From positions 248,001-312,000 of the forward strand of contig JAILHF010000051.1 in NCBI GenBank assembly GCA_024696005.1: 64,000 nt of DNA, written 5' to 3'. Every line of letters starts with the position of its first letter. The stretch's first letter is position 1. The translations under genes and the position numbers were made by a program. The notes beneath the pieces are model-generated. The model saw nothing but the letters and a program-made list of their open reading frames with translations. It did not search any database and was not told the DNA's origin. This DNA is from Lachnospiraceae bacterium. Lineage in GTDB: Bacteria > Bacillota > Clostridia > Lachnospirales > Lachnospiraceae. Positions 35,212-44,904 of the stretch are shown in pieces.

Positions 35212-37637
35212 TTTTTCTTCTTCCCTTTCGTTTCCGAGCCGGAGGCTATGGCCTGCTCTGCGGCACGGATCTTGCGCGCGAGTTCCTCTTTCAGGCTCTC
35301 ACGCAGGCGGCTCCGCTCAGCAGCCAGGTCCTTCCTGCGTTCCTCTTCTTCCCGGCGCTTTCCCTCGCGTTCCTCTTCCCTTCGCCTGATCTCGGCTTTT
35401 TCCTCTGCCGTGAAAGGCTGGAAAAGATAGACCTTTGCCGAAAGTGCAGGGAGCACAAGGCGGATGCGGTAATCCCTTCCGTCCGTTTTGTTCCTGCGGG
35501 CCGCGGTTGTTGCTCCGTCCACCACGCCGCCGCTCTCGCTCGAAAAGATCTCCTTGTATTTTCCTTCCCGGTCCACACCGAGAAAATACTTGTCGCGGTC
35601 CACGTTCGCAAAGTTGAACACACATACCAGTGTGCGTCCTTTCTTCAAATCCTGCCTGAGAAATGCCAGAACGTTTTCCTCGGCCCCGTCTTCCTTGAGC
35701 CAGACAAAGCCGTTCTCATCGTTGTCGCAGGCATAAAGCGCGCTCTCCTTTGCGTAAAAGCCGTTGAGGCTCTTCAGATACGCGCGGAACACTTCCTCTT
35801 CCAGTTCCTGTTTGTCACAGGGCATCCGGCGTTCCATGTCCTCAAAAGAGGACAGATTCCCGTATTCCTGCCCTTCAAAGACGGCCCATTTTCCGACATG
35901 CAGGCAGAGATATGCATAAAGCAGCTTCAGTCCTTTCCACTGCTCGGCTTCGTCTCCGTGCATGCGCATCCGGAGTCCCCCCTGACGGAAATTGACATGG
36001 GAAAGGCCCACGGGCAGGAGATAATTCTCACAATACTGGTAAAGCATGCTGCCGACAAGAGCGTGATGATAATTGCGGCGCACGATCGGATCCCTGGAAA
36101 GATAATCGATCAGTTCGCGGACGCAATCCGAATCCGCCGTCAGGTCAAAGCCGAGACCTTCGTCACCCTTTTCCGTCACCTTCGGGTAGGAAGAGCTTCC
36201 GGACGCAATGCTGATCAGGCCGCTTTTCGCCTTGTGGAGCAGTACGTTCATCTCCCGCAGGAACGCAATGGCTTCGAGGTTCTCCACGCCGCCGTAGATA
36301 TTGGGGATCCATTCCCCGGGCGCGCGGTAATAATCCAGATACAGAAGCGACGCAACATCCAGCGTCACAAAGCCGTCCAGGTGATACTCCCGGCTCCAGT
36401 AGTTCAAAACGGAAAGCAGATAGCTCTGTACCTGCGTCTTTCCCAGATCAAACTTGAGCATGCCGGTACGGGGCTCCACGCCTCGTCTCGGATCGGCATA
36501 TTCATACAGAGCGCTGCCGTCAAAGCTGCCGGGGCCGAATTCGACATTGGAGAAATCCCCCGGTGCCCATTCCAGCAACACACCGATGTTCTTTCCGTGC
36601 ATGACATCGACAAACGCCATCAGTTCTTCAGGCGAACCGTAACGGCTGCTCGGCGCAAACAAAAGGCTGCTGTGATAGCCTGCGTCCTGATCTCCCGGGA
36701 ATTCCATGAGCGGCATCAGTTCCACATGCGTATAAGCCATGGAGGAAAGATAATCCGCAAGCTCCGCGACCGCCGTTTTGTCCGAAAGGAAGCCCTCCGG
36801 AAGACGCTCGAGAGAAAGCGCATAGATGTTCAAAGGGGAGACTGACGGATCGTATTTCTTTCTGGCATCCATCCAGCGCTCATCCTTCCATTTGCGGGAC
36901 GGCGCACAGAAAACAGAGTCTGCGGAATGCGGCCCGGCCTGGCGGAAGCTGTAAGGATCGGCCTTGCGCATGCTCACGCCACCCTTCATCAGAACATCGT
37001 AAGCATAATGTTCCCCTTCCTCCAGGCCCGGCACGAACAGTTCAAAGATCCCCGATCCCTCCAGGCGGTTCATGGGGCAGCGCCTGGCGTCCCATTCGTT
37101 AAAATCTCCGACAAGGCTCACGCGGACCGCCTCGGGCGCCCACACCCGGAAGATGCAGCCGCGTTTTCCGCGCAGGGTCTTTTTATGCGCTCCCATGTAG
37201 GTGTATGCCCCGGTCTCGGCACCGGAAGCAAAGCGTGTTTCATCCTCTTCCGAAAGATGCGTCCCGAAACCGTAAAGCTCGGGAAAGTCCCTGGAAATGC
37301 TCTCTTTTTTCTTTTTCTTCTTTCCGTCCTCTTCGGGAACGGGATATTCCGCATGATAACGGTATTCCTTCCGCTCGGCTCCGGGCAGGAGCGCCGCAAA
37401 GAATCCCGCCTCATCCGCAAGCTCCATCGGCACTTCTTCCCTGACGGTCCTTCCCCTGCTTCCTTCGCTGCCTTCGACATAGATCGTCACTTTCCCGGCT
37501 CCCGGGAAAAACGCCTGCACGAGCGTCTGACGCCCCTTCGCATGCGCGCCCAGGAAATCATCCGGGCGGTCACATTCCCCGTAAACCAGTTCTTCGATCT
37601 TTGCCCAGTCCATCAGGGCATACAGTTTTTTATTCAT
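35208..37637 (-). CDS. GlgB-family protein lacking all catalytic residues (GH13 pseudoenzyme)
   Basis: An 809-residue relative of 1,4-alpha-glucan branching enzyme. There are two N-terminal beta-sandwich regions, the second a clear CBM48 (FRVWAPEAVRVSLVGDFNEWD, about 163-183), then a GH13 barrel with the GlgB landmarks GEWIPNIYGGVENLEAIAFLRE and EGQEYG, and a beta C-domain. The last 90 residues are a highly charged coiled-coil tail. Aligned with E. coli GlgB, the nucleophile Asp (RVDAVAS) is Leu (VTLDVAS, L426), the acid/base Glu (AEES) is replaced in ASGS (S479/G480), and the third Asp (SHDE) is Ser (GLSH, S546). The region I His is also lost. It is expected to bind but not process alpha-glucan. 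Start ATG 37637 with AGGAG 8 nt upstream. Confidence 0.85.
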   Translation of the reverse strand: MNKKLYALMDWAKIEELVYGECDRPDDFLGAHAKGRQTLVQAFFPGAGKVTIYVEGSEGSRGRTVREEVPMELADEAGFFAALLPGAERKEYRYHAEYPVPEEDGKKKKKKESISRDFPELYGFGTHLSEEDETRFASGAETGAYTYMGAHKKTLRGKRGCIFRVWAPEAVRVSLVGDFNEWDARRCPMNRLEGSGIFELFVPGLEEGEHYAYDVLMKGGVSMRKADPYSFRQAGPHSADSVFCAPSRKWKDERWMDARKKYDPSVSPLNIYALSLERLPEGFLSDKTAVAELADYLSSMAYTHVELMPLMEFPGDQDAGYHSSLLFAPSSRYGSPEELMAFVDVMHGKNIGVLLEWAPGDFSNVEFGPGSFDGSALYEYADPRRGVEPRTGMLKFDLGKTQVQSYLLSVLNYWSREYHLDGFVTLDVASLLYLDYYRAPGEWIPNIYGGVENLEAIAFLREMNVLLHKAKSGLISIASGSSSYPKVTEKGDEGLGFDLTADSDCVRELIDYLSRDPIVRRNYHHALVGSMLYQYCENYLLPVGLSHVNFRQGGLRMRMHGDEAEQWKGLKLLYAYLCLHVGKWAVFEGQEYGNLSSFEDMERRMPCDKQELEEEVFRAYLKSLNGFYAKESALYACDNDENGFVWLKEDGAEENVLAFLRQDLKKGRTLVCVFNFANVDRDKYFLGVDREGKYKEIFSSESGGVVDGATTAARRNKTDGRDYRIRLVLPALSAKVYLFQPFTAEEKAEIRRREEEREGKRREEEERRKDLAAERSRLRESLKEELARKIRAAEQAIASGSETKGKKKK

Positions 37638-37680
37638 CAAAGCATCTCCTTATGCAAAGCTGTCTGAAAATCCCGCGGCA

Positions 37681-38922
37681 TCAGATCCTGTGAATGAACA
37701 GGCCGCTCCTGAGCTTGGGCTCAAACCAGGTCGATTTGGGCGGCATGAGCCTGCCCGCGTCCGCAACGGCAAACAACTCCGAAATGGAAGTGGGATACAT
37801 GGCGAAAGCCGCACCTTCCTGCGGCAGTGCGTCCACGCGGCGTACCAGTTCGCCGAGGCCGCGGATCCCTCCGATGAATTCGATGCGCTTGTCGGTCTTC
37901 GGATCCCCGATGCCGAAAAGCGGCGAAAGCACCTTATCCTGCAGGATCGCCACATCCAGCCCGTCTACGGGATCGCTGTTTAAGAGCGCATCCTTCATGC
38001 AAAGACGATACCATTTCTTCCCGAGATACATCCCGATCTCGCCCTTCTTTGCGGGGTGCACGGGCTCCGTCCCTTCTTCCCGGATGTCAAAAAGCCCGGC
38101 GAGAGCATCCAGAAGCTCCGCGGCACTGTGTCCGTTCAGATCATGCAGAAGACGGTTGTAATCCATGATCATCAGTTCCTCATCCGGGAAGATCACGGAA
38201 AGGAAGAAATTGTAATCTTCCTCGCCGCTGTGCGCGGGATTCTCCGCCCTGCGTTTCTGACCGACGCGCACTGCGGATGCGCAGCGGTGATGTCCGTCCG
38301 CGATATAGAGCGCGTCCATGTTCCGAAACGCCTCACGGATCATGCGGATGTCTTCCTCACCGTTTATGACGAAGACTCTGTGCCTTATCCCGTCATCCGA
38401 GACAAAATCATAGAGCGCTTCCTTCTTTTTGGTCTCGCTCATCACCCTGCGCAGGCTGTCCACCTGACGGTAAGCCAGAAAGATCGGTCCGGTCTGTGCG
38501 CTGCAGGTATCCACATGGCGGATGCGGTCCGCTTCTTTGTCCGCTCTGGTATTCTCATGCTTTTTGATGATCTGCTTCTCATAATCCTCGATGGATGCGC
38601 AGCCGACGATGCCGGTCTGCACACGTCCGTCCATCGTGAGCTCGTAGAGATAATAGCAGGGAGCCTCATCCTGCACGAAGTCCCCTTTTTCGATCCTCTC
38701 GTTCAGAAGCGACGCTGCTTTTGCATATACCTCGTCCGCGTAGGTATCCACGCTGTCATCGAATGAAGTCTCCGCACGGTCGATCGCCAGAAACGACTCG
38801 GGGTTCTTTTCGACCACGACCTTTGCTTCCGCCCTGCTGTACACGTCATAGGGCAGTGCCGCGATCCTGTCTTCTTTTCCTTTTACCGGCCTGTAAGCTG
38901 CAAAAGGTCTGATATCCGCCAT
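37681..38922 (-). CDS. DUF1015 family protein
   Basis: A 413-residue protein of the DUF1015 family. Recognisable segments are IRPFAAYRP at the start, ALPYDVYSRAEA, FLAIDRAE, a central KKHENTRADKEADR, the highly conserved YIADGHHRCASA, and GKWY-like strands, ending in PKSTWFEPKLRSGLFIHR. In Clostridia such genes often accompany serine biosynthesis genes, from memory and unverified. Here the neighbour is ilvA, 13 bp upstream, so a role in serine/threonine metabolism is a guess. GAGGAGG precedes the ATG. Confidence 0.88.
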   Translation of the reverse strand: MADIRPFAAYRPVKGKEDRIAALPYDVYSRAEAKVVVEKNPESFLAIDRAETSFDDSVDTYADEVYAKAASLLNERIEKGDFVQDEAPCYYLYELTMDGRVQTGIVGCASIEDYEKQIIKKHENTRADKEADRIRHVDTCSAQTGPIFLAYRQVDSLRRVMSETKKKEALYDFVSDDGIRHRVFVINGEEDIRMIREAFRNMDALYIADGHHRCASAVRVGQKRRAENPAHSGEEDYNFFLSVIFPDEELMIMDYNRLLHDLNGHSAAELLDALAGLFDIREEGTEPVHPAKKGEIGMYLGKKWYRLCMKDALLNSDPVDGLDVAILQDKVLSPLFGIGDPKTDKRIEFIGGIRGLGELVRRVDALPQEGAAFAMYPTSISELFAVADAGRLMPPKSTWFEPKLRSGLFIHRI

Positions 38923-38935
38923 TTCTTTTTCCTCC

Positions 38936-40159
38936 TCAGATCAGGGTGCGCACTACCTTGGGCAGGTATCCGCCCTTCTCGAGTGCGCCCAAAATGCTCT
39001 CTTTATGTTCGGTGCCGAAAGCTTCGATCGTGATGCGAAGCTCCACGGCGCTTTTGCGGTTGGTGGTCACAAACTGGTTATGCTCCAGCTTGATCACGTT
39101 TCCGTTCTGCTCCGCGATCACGCCGGCCACGCGCTGCAGCTCGCCCGGCTTGTCGGGCAGCAGCACGGATACCGTAAAGATGCGGTTTCTAAAGATCAGT
39201 CCCTGCTGGACCACGCTGCTCATCGTGATCACATCCATGTTTCCTCCGGAAAGGATCGCGACGATCTTTTTCCCCTTCACATCCAGCTGCCGTATGGCCG
39301 CCACGGTAAGAAGGCCGGAGTTTTCGACGATCATCTTGTGGTTCTCGACCATGTCCAGGAAAGACACGATCAGATCCTCATCCCTTACCGTGAGTATGCC
39401 GTCCAGGTTCTCCTGAAGATAAGGGAAGATCTTTGAGCCGGGCGTCTTGACTGCGGTGCCGTCGGCGATGGTATCGACCGTAGGCAATGTCACGACCTTT
39501 CCGGCCTCCAGGGAAGCCTTCATGCAGGCCGCGCCTTCGGGCTCGACGCCGATCACGCGGATCTTCGGATTCAGCAGCTTTGCCAGGGTCGACACGCCGG
39601 TCGCCAGGCCGCCTCCGCCAATCGGGACCAGGATGATGTCCACAAGGGGAAGCTCTTTGATGATCTCCATCGCGATGGTTCCCTGTCCCGTGGCAACGGT
39701 CAGGTCATCAAATGGATGGATGAAAGTATATCCGTGTTCGGCCGCAAGCTCATAAGCCTTTTCACAGGCTTCGTCGTAAACATCTCCGTACAGTACCACC
39801 TCGGCTCCGAAGCTTCTGGTACGGTTCACCTTGATCAGCGGTGTGGTCGTGGGCATCACGATCGTCGCCTTCATCCCGCGGCAGCGGGCCGCATAGGCCA
39901 CGCCCTGCGCATGATTTCCGGCCGAAGCCGTGATCACGCCCTTCGCCCTTTCCTCATCGCTCAGGGTAGACGCCTTGTAATAGGCGCCGCGAAGCTTGTA
40001 TGCACCGGTGAACTGCATATTCTCCGGTTTCAGATACACACGGTTGCCGCTCAGGGTGCTCAGATAATCGCTGTAGACGAGCTTGGTCTCGAGCGTTACC
40101 TCCTTCACCTTTTCGGAGGCCTCCTCAAAAGCCTCGAGCGTGAGCATTTCCTTAGCCAT
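38936..40159 (-). CDS. ilvA: Threonine ammonia-lyase (catabolic or biosynthetic)
   Basis: A PLP enzyme that deaminates threonine to 2-oxobutanoate, 407 residues. The PLP lysine is in the motif QFTGAYKLRGAYYK (about 47-60), with phosphate-binding SAGNHAQGVAYAA and the glycine loop PIGGGGLATG. The C-terminal region from about 325 is a single ACT domain (TVSVLLPDKPGELQRVAGVIAEQNGNVIKLEHNQ). That short single-ACT form is common to many Firmicute enzymes and does not decide between isoleucine synthesis and threonine breakdown. The start at ATG 40159 overlaps the ftsY stop by 8 bp; GGAGG is 11 nt upstream. Confidence 0.93.
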   Translation of the reverse strand: MAKEMLTLEAFEEASEKVKEVTLETKLVYSDYLSTLSGNRVYLKPENMQFTGAYKLRGAYYKASTLSDEERAKGVITASAGNHAQGVAYAARCRGMKATIVMPTTTPLIKVNRTRSFGAEVVLYGDVYDEACEKAYELAAEHGYTFIHPFDDLTVATGQGTIAMEIIKELPLVDIILVPIGGGGLATGVSTLAKLLNPKIRVIGVEPEGAACMKASLEAGKVVTLPTVDTIADGTAVKTPGSKIFPYLQENLDGILTVRDEDLIVSFLDMVENHKMIVENSGLLTVAAIRQLDVKGKKIVAILSGGNMDVITMSSVVQQGLIFRNRIFTVSVLLPDKPGELQRVAGVIAEQNGNVIKLEHNQFVTTNRKSAVELRITIEAFGTEHKESILGALEKGGYLPKVVRTLI

Positions 40160-41327
40160 TCTCTTCTTCTCCTCCTTCAGGGTCCGCGGCTGTCTCCGCA
40201 AGCCCGATCATCGTTTCTTCCTCACCATCCTCCGGACGCTGCACATCAAAGAGCGCTTCCACAAAAGCGTCCGCGTCGAACTTCTGCAGGTCCTCGATGT
40301 GCTCGCCCACGCCGATGTATTTGACGGGGACTTTCAGCTCCGACTGGATCGCCACCGCGATGCCGCCCTTGGCCGTGCCGTCCATCTTAGTCAGGATGAT
40401 ACCGCTCAGGTCCGCGACTTCGTTGAAATCCCTTGCCTGCTGCAGGGCATTCTGCCCGGTCGTGGCATCCAGCACGATCAGGTTTTCCCGGTGCGCATCC
40501 GCAAACTCACGGTCGATCACACGGTTCATCTTTTTCAGCTCTTCCATCAGATTCTTTTTGTTGTTGAGACGGCCGGCCGTATCCACGAGCAGCACATCCA
40601 CGCCCCTGGCCTTTGCCGCGGCTACCGCGTCAAAGAGGACGCTGGAAGGATCGGCCCCTTCCTTTCCGCCGATCAGCTCCACGCCGGCCCGTTCACTCCA
40701 GACCTTCAGCTGGTCGCCCGCAGCCGCGCGGAAGGTATCCGCCGCCGCCATCATGACGCGCTTCCCCTGCGCCTTCAGATGGGATGCGATCTTGCCGATG
40801 GAGGTGGTCTTGCCCACGCCGTTCACGCCGATCACGAAAACGACAGACTGTTTTTCCTCGAATTCGTAGGCTGTCTCTCCCACCATCATCTGTTCCCGTA
40901 TATCCTGTATCAGCAGTTCCTTGCATTCCGCAGGCTTTACGATATGCCGGCTCGCCACCTGTTCCTTCAGGGTATCCAGGATCTCTTCGGTGGTATGCAC
41001 ACCGATATCACCCATGATCAGGATCTCTTCGAGTTCCTCATAGAAATCATCATCGATAGCCTTGGCATCGTTAAAGATGATATCCAGGCTGTATACGAAA
41101 TTGTCGCGGGTCTTGCTAAGGCCTTCCTTCAGACGGGCAAAACGCTGTTTCTTGCGCTCCTCCGCTTCCGCCGCAAGGCGCGCTTCTTCCTCCGCTCTTG
41201 CAGCCGCATCGTTCTCGGGGCGCGCAAAGACCGACAAGTCGATCTCTTCATCCATGTTTACCCGGAAAGGGGTATCCTCAATGATCGGTTCTTCTTCTTT
41301 TTTCTTTCCAAAGGGCCACCAGGCCAT
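40152..41327 (-). CDS. ftsY: Signal recognition particle receptor FtsY
   Basis: A GTPase that docks SRP-ribosome complexes at the membrane, 391 residues. A short acidic A domain (about 1-75), the N helical domain, then the G domain with GVNGVGKTTSIGK (P loop), DTFRAAAGDQL, DTAGRLNNKKNLMEEL and TKMDGTAKGG. The ATG at 41327 has AAAGGAG 7 nt upstream; the longer 12-residue extension is not needed. It lies 16 bp after smc, the usual order in Firmicutes. The C-terminal tail after VEALFDVQRPED is acidic and longer than usual. Confidence 0.98.
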   Translation of the reverse strand: MAWWPFGKKKEEEPIIEDTPFRVNMDEEIDLSVFARPENDAAARAEEEARLAAEAEERKKQRFARLKEGLSKTRDNFVYSLDIIFNDAKAIDDDFYEELEEILIMGDIGVHTTEEILDTLKEQVASRHIVKPAECKELLIQDIREQMMVGETAYEFEEKQSVVFVIGVNGVGKTTSIGKIASHLKAQGKRVMMAAADTFRAAAGDQLKVWSERAGVELIGGKEGADPSSVLFDAVAAAKARGVDVLLVDTAGRLNNKKNLMEELKKMNRVIDREFADAHRENLIVLDATTGQNALQQARDFNEVADLSGIILTKMDGTAKGGIAVAIQSELKVPVKYIGVGEHIEDLQKFDADAFVEALFDVQRPEDGEEETMIGLAETAADPEGGEEENG

Positions 41328-41343
41328 GGCTTTATCTCCTTTA

Positions 41344-44300
41344 CTAATCCGCAAGCTGTTCATCGATCAGATTGACCGAGACCAGCGTGCTCACTCCTTT
41401 TTCCTGCATCGTGATGCCGTACAGGCGGTCCGCCTTTTCCATGGTGCCCCGGCGGTGCGTGATCACGATGAACTGGGTATGTGCCGTAAGTTTGTGCAGA
41501 TACTTCGCATACCGCTCCACATTGCTCTCGTCCAGGGCTGCTTCGATCTCGTCGAGCAGACAGAAGGGCGAAGGCTTCAGGTTCTGTATCGCAAAGAGCA
41601 GAGCGATAGCGGCCAGCGCCTTTTCTCCGCCGGAGAGCTGCATCATATTCCCCAGCTTCTTTCCCGGCGGCTGCGCATTGATCTGTATCCCGGCTTCCAG
41701 GATATCCTCGTCTTCCATCAGCTTCAGCGTGCCCGTGCCGCCGCCGAAAAGCTCCTTGAAGACCTTGTCGAACTCCCTTCCGATCTCGGCAAACTTCTCG
41801 GTAAACTGCTTCCGCATCGCCTCGTCCAGTTCGGTGATGATGCCCTGCAGTTCCTTTTCCGCCTCGATCAGGTCGTCATGCTGGCCCTTCAGGAAGGTGT
41901 AGCGCTCCATCACGGCTTTATAGTCCTCGATCGCGTTGACATTGACATCTCCGAGACGCTTGATGCCGTCCTTCACCTCGGCGATGCTGCGTTTGATGAA
42001 GACCAGATCGGTCAGGGTCTCGTCCTTGAGGGCTGCCGCATCCTCAAGCGTGAGCTCGTATTCGGTCCACATGTAATCGTACAGGCCGTTCATCTCATCC
42101 TGCAGCTTGTCCAGCAGGTTGCTCAGACGGTATGCTTCCTTGTCGAGGCCGCTGATCTTGTCCGAAAGCTCCTCTCTCTGCCCGAAAAAGCTCTTCTGCT
42201 TTTCCGCGAGGCTCTCTTTCTTTTCCTGCAGTTCCGAAAGCTTTGAGCGGGAATCCTCTTCGGCCGTGAACGAAGCAGCGATGGTCTTCGTGATCTCCTC
42301 GATGTCGTTCTCGCGTTCCTTTACGGTCTGCTCGTTGTTTTTGCTGCTCTCCTCGGCCTCCTGCATCTCCTTTGCGATGCGGGCGATCTCGCTGTCGATG
42401 CGTTCCACGCTCTGCGCTTCGAACTCCTGCTTCTGCAAAAGCTTTTCGAGCTCGACCTCACATTCGGTAACGACCATCGCCTGCGCGCTTTCCTTGTCAC
42501 GCTCGGCGTCAAGCTTCTCCTGGACCTCGTCGATGCGCTCCCTGGTCTCTTTTTCGCTGCCGGAGGAATTGCGGAGGATCTCTTCGATCTCTTCCTGTTT
42601 TTCCTTGATGTCCTTGACCTGCGTTTCGATCTCGCTCTGCTCGCTGTTAAGGTCACCGACACCCCGGGCAGTCTCCTCGATCTTTTCCTTTGCCTTCTGC
42701 AGGTTCAGGTTTGCCGTATTCAGGCGGATAAACTGCTGCTGGCTCTCGTATTTGACATCCTCGATCTCCATGCGGAGCTTGTTGCGCTCCCCTTTGATCT
42801 TTTCGATCTCGTCGAGATAAGCGTTGATCTTTTTATGTGCTTCCCTGACTTTCTTTTCGAGCTCGTCCATCTCACGCCGGCGGCTCAGCAGGTTGGAATT
42901 GTTCTTGAACGCACCACCGCTGATGGCACCGCCCGGCACAAGGAGTTCTCCCTCGATCGTGACCATGCGGATGCCGTAATCAAACTTTTTCGCGATCGCG
43001 AGGGCGTGATCCACATTGTCCACCACAACGATGCGCCCCAGCATGCTCTTTGCCACATTCTCGTATTCCGGGTCGGTGGTCACGATCTCGTTGGCCATGC
43101 CCACGACGCCTTTTTCACTGAGGACTTCCGGCGTCTTGAATTCCTGCGGATGGGAAATGCTCGTCAGGGGCAGGAAGGTCGCCCGGCCGAAACGGTTCTC
43201 TTTCAGGAAGGCGATCATGCGCTTTGCGGTCGCTTCATCCTTTGTAACGATATTCTGGATGTTTCCGCCCAGCGCGGTCTCGATCGCGACCTCATATTTT
43301 TTCTCCACACGGATGATGTCTGCGACCACGCCGATCACGCCGGCATCTTCGGTCTTCTTTTCCATGACGCGGCGGATGGAATTTCCGTATCCTTCATAGC
43401 GCTCCGTCATGTTGGAAATGGACTCGAGCTTCGTCTTGTCCTGGTGATAGGATACACGGGTCTCCTGAAGCTTGCGGTCGATCTCGGCAAGCTCATCATG
43501 GATCTCCCCGGTGCGTTCCTCTTTTTTCTTCTGTTCCAGATCCAGTTCCGCTATGCGCTTGTTGATATCCTCGAACTCCTTTTCGAGCCCGGCGATGATG
43601 TTGCGCTGCTCTTCTTCGTCCGTCTTGGCCTGCAGGAAACGGGAGTTGAGCTCGGCCCTGCGGACCTGGCTCTGCTCGAGCATGGTATCGTAACGCTCCT
43701 TGGAACTTCTTACATTCGCCCTTTCGTTCAGAAGCTGGATGATCGTATTCTTGTCCGCCTCAATGGAAGCGGTCATGCTCTCGATCCGCTCCTGGATCTC
43801 ATTCAGCAGCGCGCGCTCCCGGTCTCTTTTGGCCTGCGCTTCGGCAAGGACCTCATCCACGGCATCCTTTCCGCTGTCGATGTTTTCCTTTTCCTTTTCC
43901 TTCTCGGCAAGCTGTTCCTTCAGGTCCTCGATGCGCTTCGCAAAATGCTCCATGCCGGCCTGCGCGGAACGGATCTGCTCCTTGAAGAGCTCGATCTGCC
44001 CTTCCAGCTTCGTGCGGGTGCTGCCGGCATCGCTCAGGTTCGACCTCGCTTCCTCCAGCTGCTGTTCGAGCTGCGCGATCTCCTCTTCCACGGCCGTATA
44101 TTCGGTCTTGATCCCTTCCAGCTTCGCGCGGTGTTCTTCCAGGTCATCATTTACGATCTTGCGTTTTTCCTTCGTCTCGGCGATCACCGAGTTCTTCCGC
44201 TCGCTTTCCTGCAGAAAGTGGTTCACGTCCAGACGCTTGAGTTCTTCTTTTTTGCGCAGGTATTCATGGGCCTTCTCCGACTGCTTCTCCAAAGGCCCGA

Positions 44301-44904
44301 CCTGTTTTTCCAGTTCGGAAAGGATATCGTTGACGCGCGTGAGGTTCTGTTTCTCCTCTTCGAGCTGCTTCACCGCAGCCGCCTTGCGCTTCTTGTACTT
44401 CACGATGCCGGCCGCCTCATCAAAGAGCTCGCGGCGTTCCTCGGGCTTGCCCGAAAGGATGCGGTCGATCTGGCCCTGCCCGATGATGGAATACCCTTCC
44501 TTGCCGATACCGGTGTCGTAAAAAAGCTCGTTTACATCCTTCAGACGGCAGACATTTCCGTTCATCAGGTATTCGCTCTCTCCGGAGCGGTAGATCTTTC
44601 GCGCCACCGTGACTTCATCATAATCCACCGGAAGCTGCCGGTCGGCATTGTCAAGGGTGATCGCCACATAAGCATAACCCAGGGGTTTACGCATTTCCGT
44701 CCCGGAAAAGATGACATCCTGCATGGATGCGCCTCGCAGCTGCTTGATGCGCTGTTCACCGAGCACCCAGCGGACCGCGTCCGCCACATTGGATTTTCCG
44801 CTGCCGTTGGGACCCACGATGCCTGTTATGCCGTTATGAAATTCAAATCGGATCTTATTTGCAAAGGATTTAAATCCCTGTACTTCTATGCTTTTCAGAT
44901 ACAT
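41344..44904 (-). CDS. smc: Chromosome partition protein SMC
   Basis: The ATPase of the bacterial condensin-like complex, 1186 residues. Walker A GPNGSGKSN is at 31-39. A first long coiled coil spans about 165-500, the hinge about 510-650 (GNIQNIVTKDEATAKRMI; GGAISGGAFKNNSNLL) and a second coiled coil 660-1020. The C-terminal head has the ABC signature LSGGEKALAAIALLFA and Walker B FCLLDEIEAALDE. It overlaps rnc by 10 bp. ScpA and ScpB partners are not in the window. Confidence 0.98.
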   Translation of the reverse strand: MYLKSIEVQGFKSFANKIRFEFHNGITGIVGPNGSGKSNVADAVRWVLGEQRIKQLRGASMQDVIFSGTEMRKPLGYAYVAITLDNADRQLPVDYDEVTVARKIYRSGESEYLMNGNVCRLKDVNELFYDTGIGKEGYSIIGQGQIDRILSGKPEERRELFDEAAGIVKYKKRKAAAVKQLEEEKQNLTRVNDILSELEKQVGPLEKQSEKAHEYLRKKEELKRLDVNHFLQESERKNSVIAETKEKRKIVNDDLEEHRAKLEGIKTEYTAVEEEIAQLEQQLEEARSNLSDAGSTRTKLEGQIELFKEQIRSAQAGMEHFAKRIEDLKEQLAEKEKEKENIDSGKDAVDEVLAEAQAKRDRERALLNEIQERIESMTASIEADKNTIIQLLNERANVRSSKERYDTMLEQSQVRRAELNSRFLQAKTDEEEQRNIIAGLEKEFEDINKRIAELDLEQKKKEERTGEIHDELAEIDRKLQETRVSYHQDKTKLESISNMTERYEGYGNSIRRVMEKKTEDAGVIGVVADIIRVEKKYEVAIETALGGNIQNIVTKDEATAKRMIAFLKENRFGRATFLPLTSISHPQEFKTPEVLSEKGVVGMANEIVTTDPEYENVAKSMLGRIVVVDNVDHALAIAKKFDYGIRMVTIEGELLVPGGAISGGAFKNNSNLLSRRREMDELEKKVREAHKKINAYLDEIEKIKGERNKLRMEIEDVKYESQQQFIRLNTANLNLQKAKEKIEETARGVGDLNSEQSEIETQVKDIKEKQEEIEEILRNSSGSEKETRERIDEVQEKLDAERDKESAQAMVVTECEVELEKLLQKQEFEAQSVERIDSEIARIAKEMQEAEESSKNNEQTVKERENDIEEITKTIAASFTAEEDSRSKLSELQEKKESLAEKQKSFFGQREELSDKISGLDKEAYRLSNLLDKLQDEMNGLYDYMWTEYELTLEDAAALKDETLTDLVFIKRSIAEVKDGIKRLGDVNVNAIEDYKAVMERYTFLKGQHDDLIEAEKELQGIITELDEAMRKQFTEKFAEIGREFDKVFKELFGGGTGTLKLMEDEDILEAGIQINAQPPGKKLGNMMQLSGGEKALAAIALLFAIQNLKPSPFCLLDEIEAALDESNVERYAKYLHKLTAHTQFIVITHRRGTMEKADRLYGITMQEKGVSTLVSVNLIDEQLAD

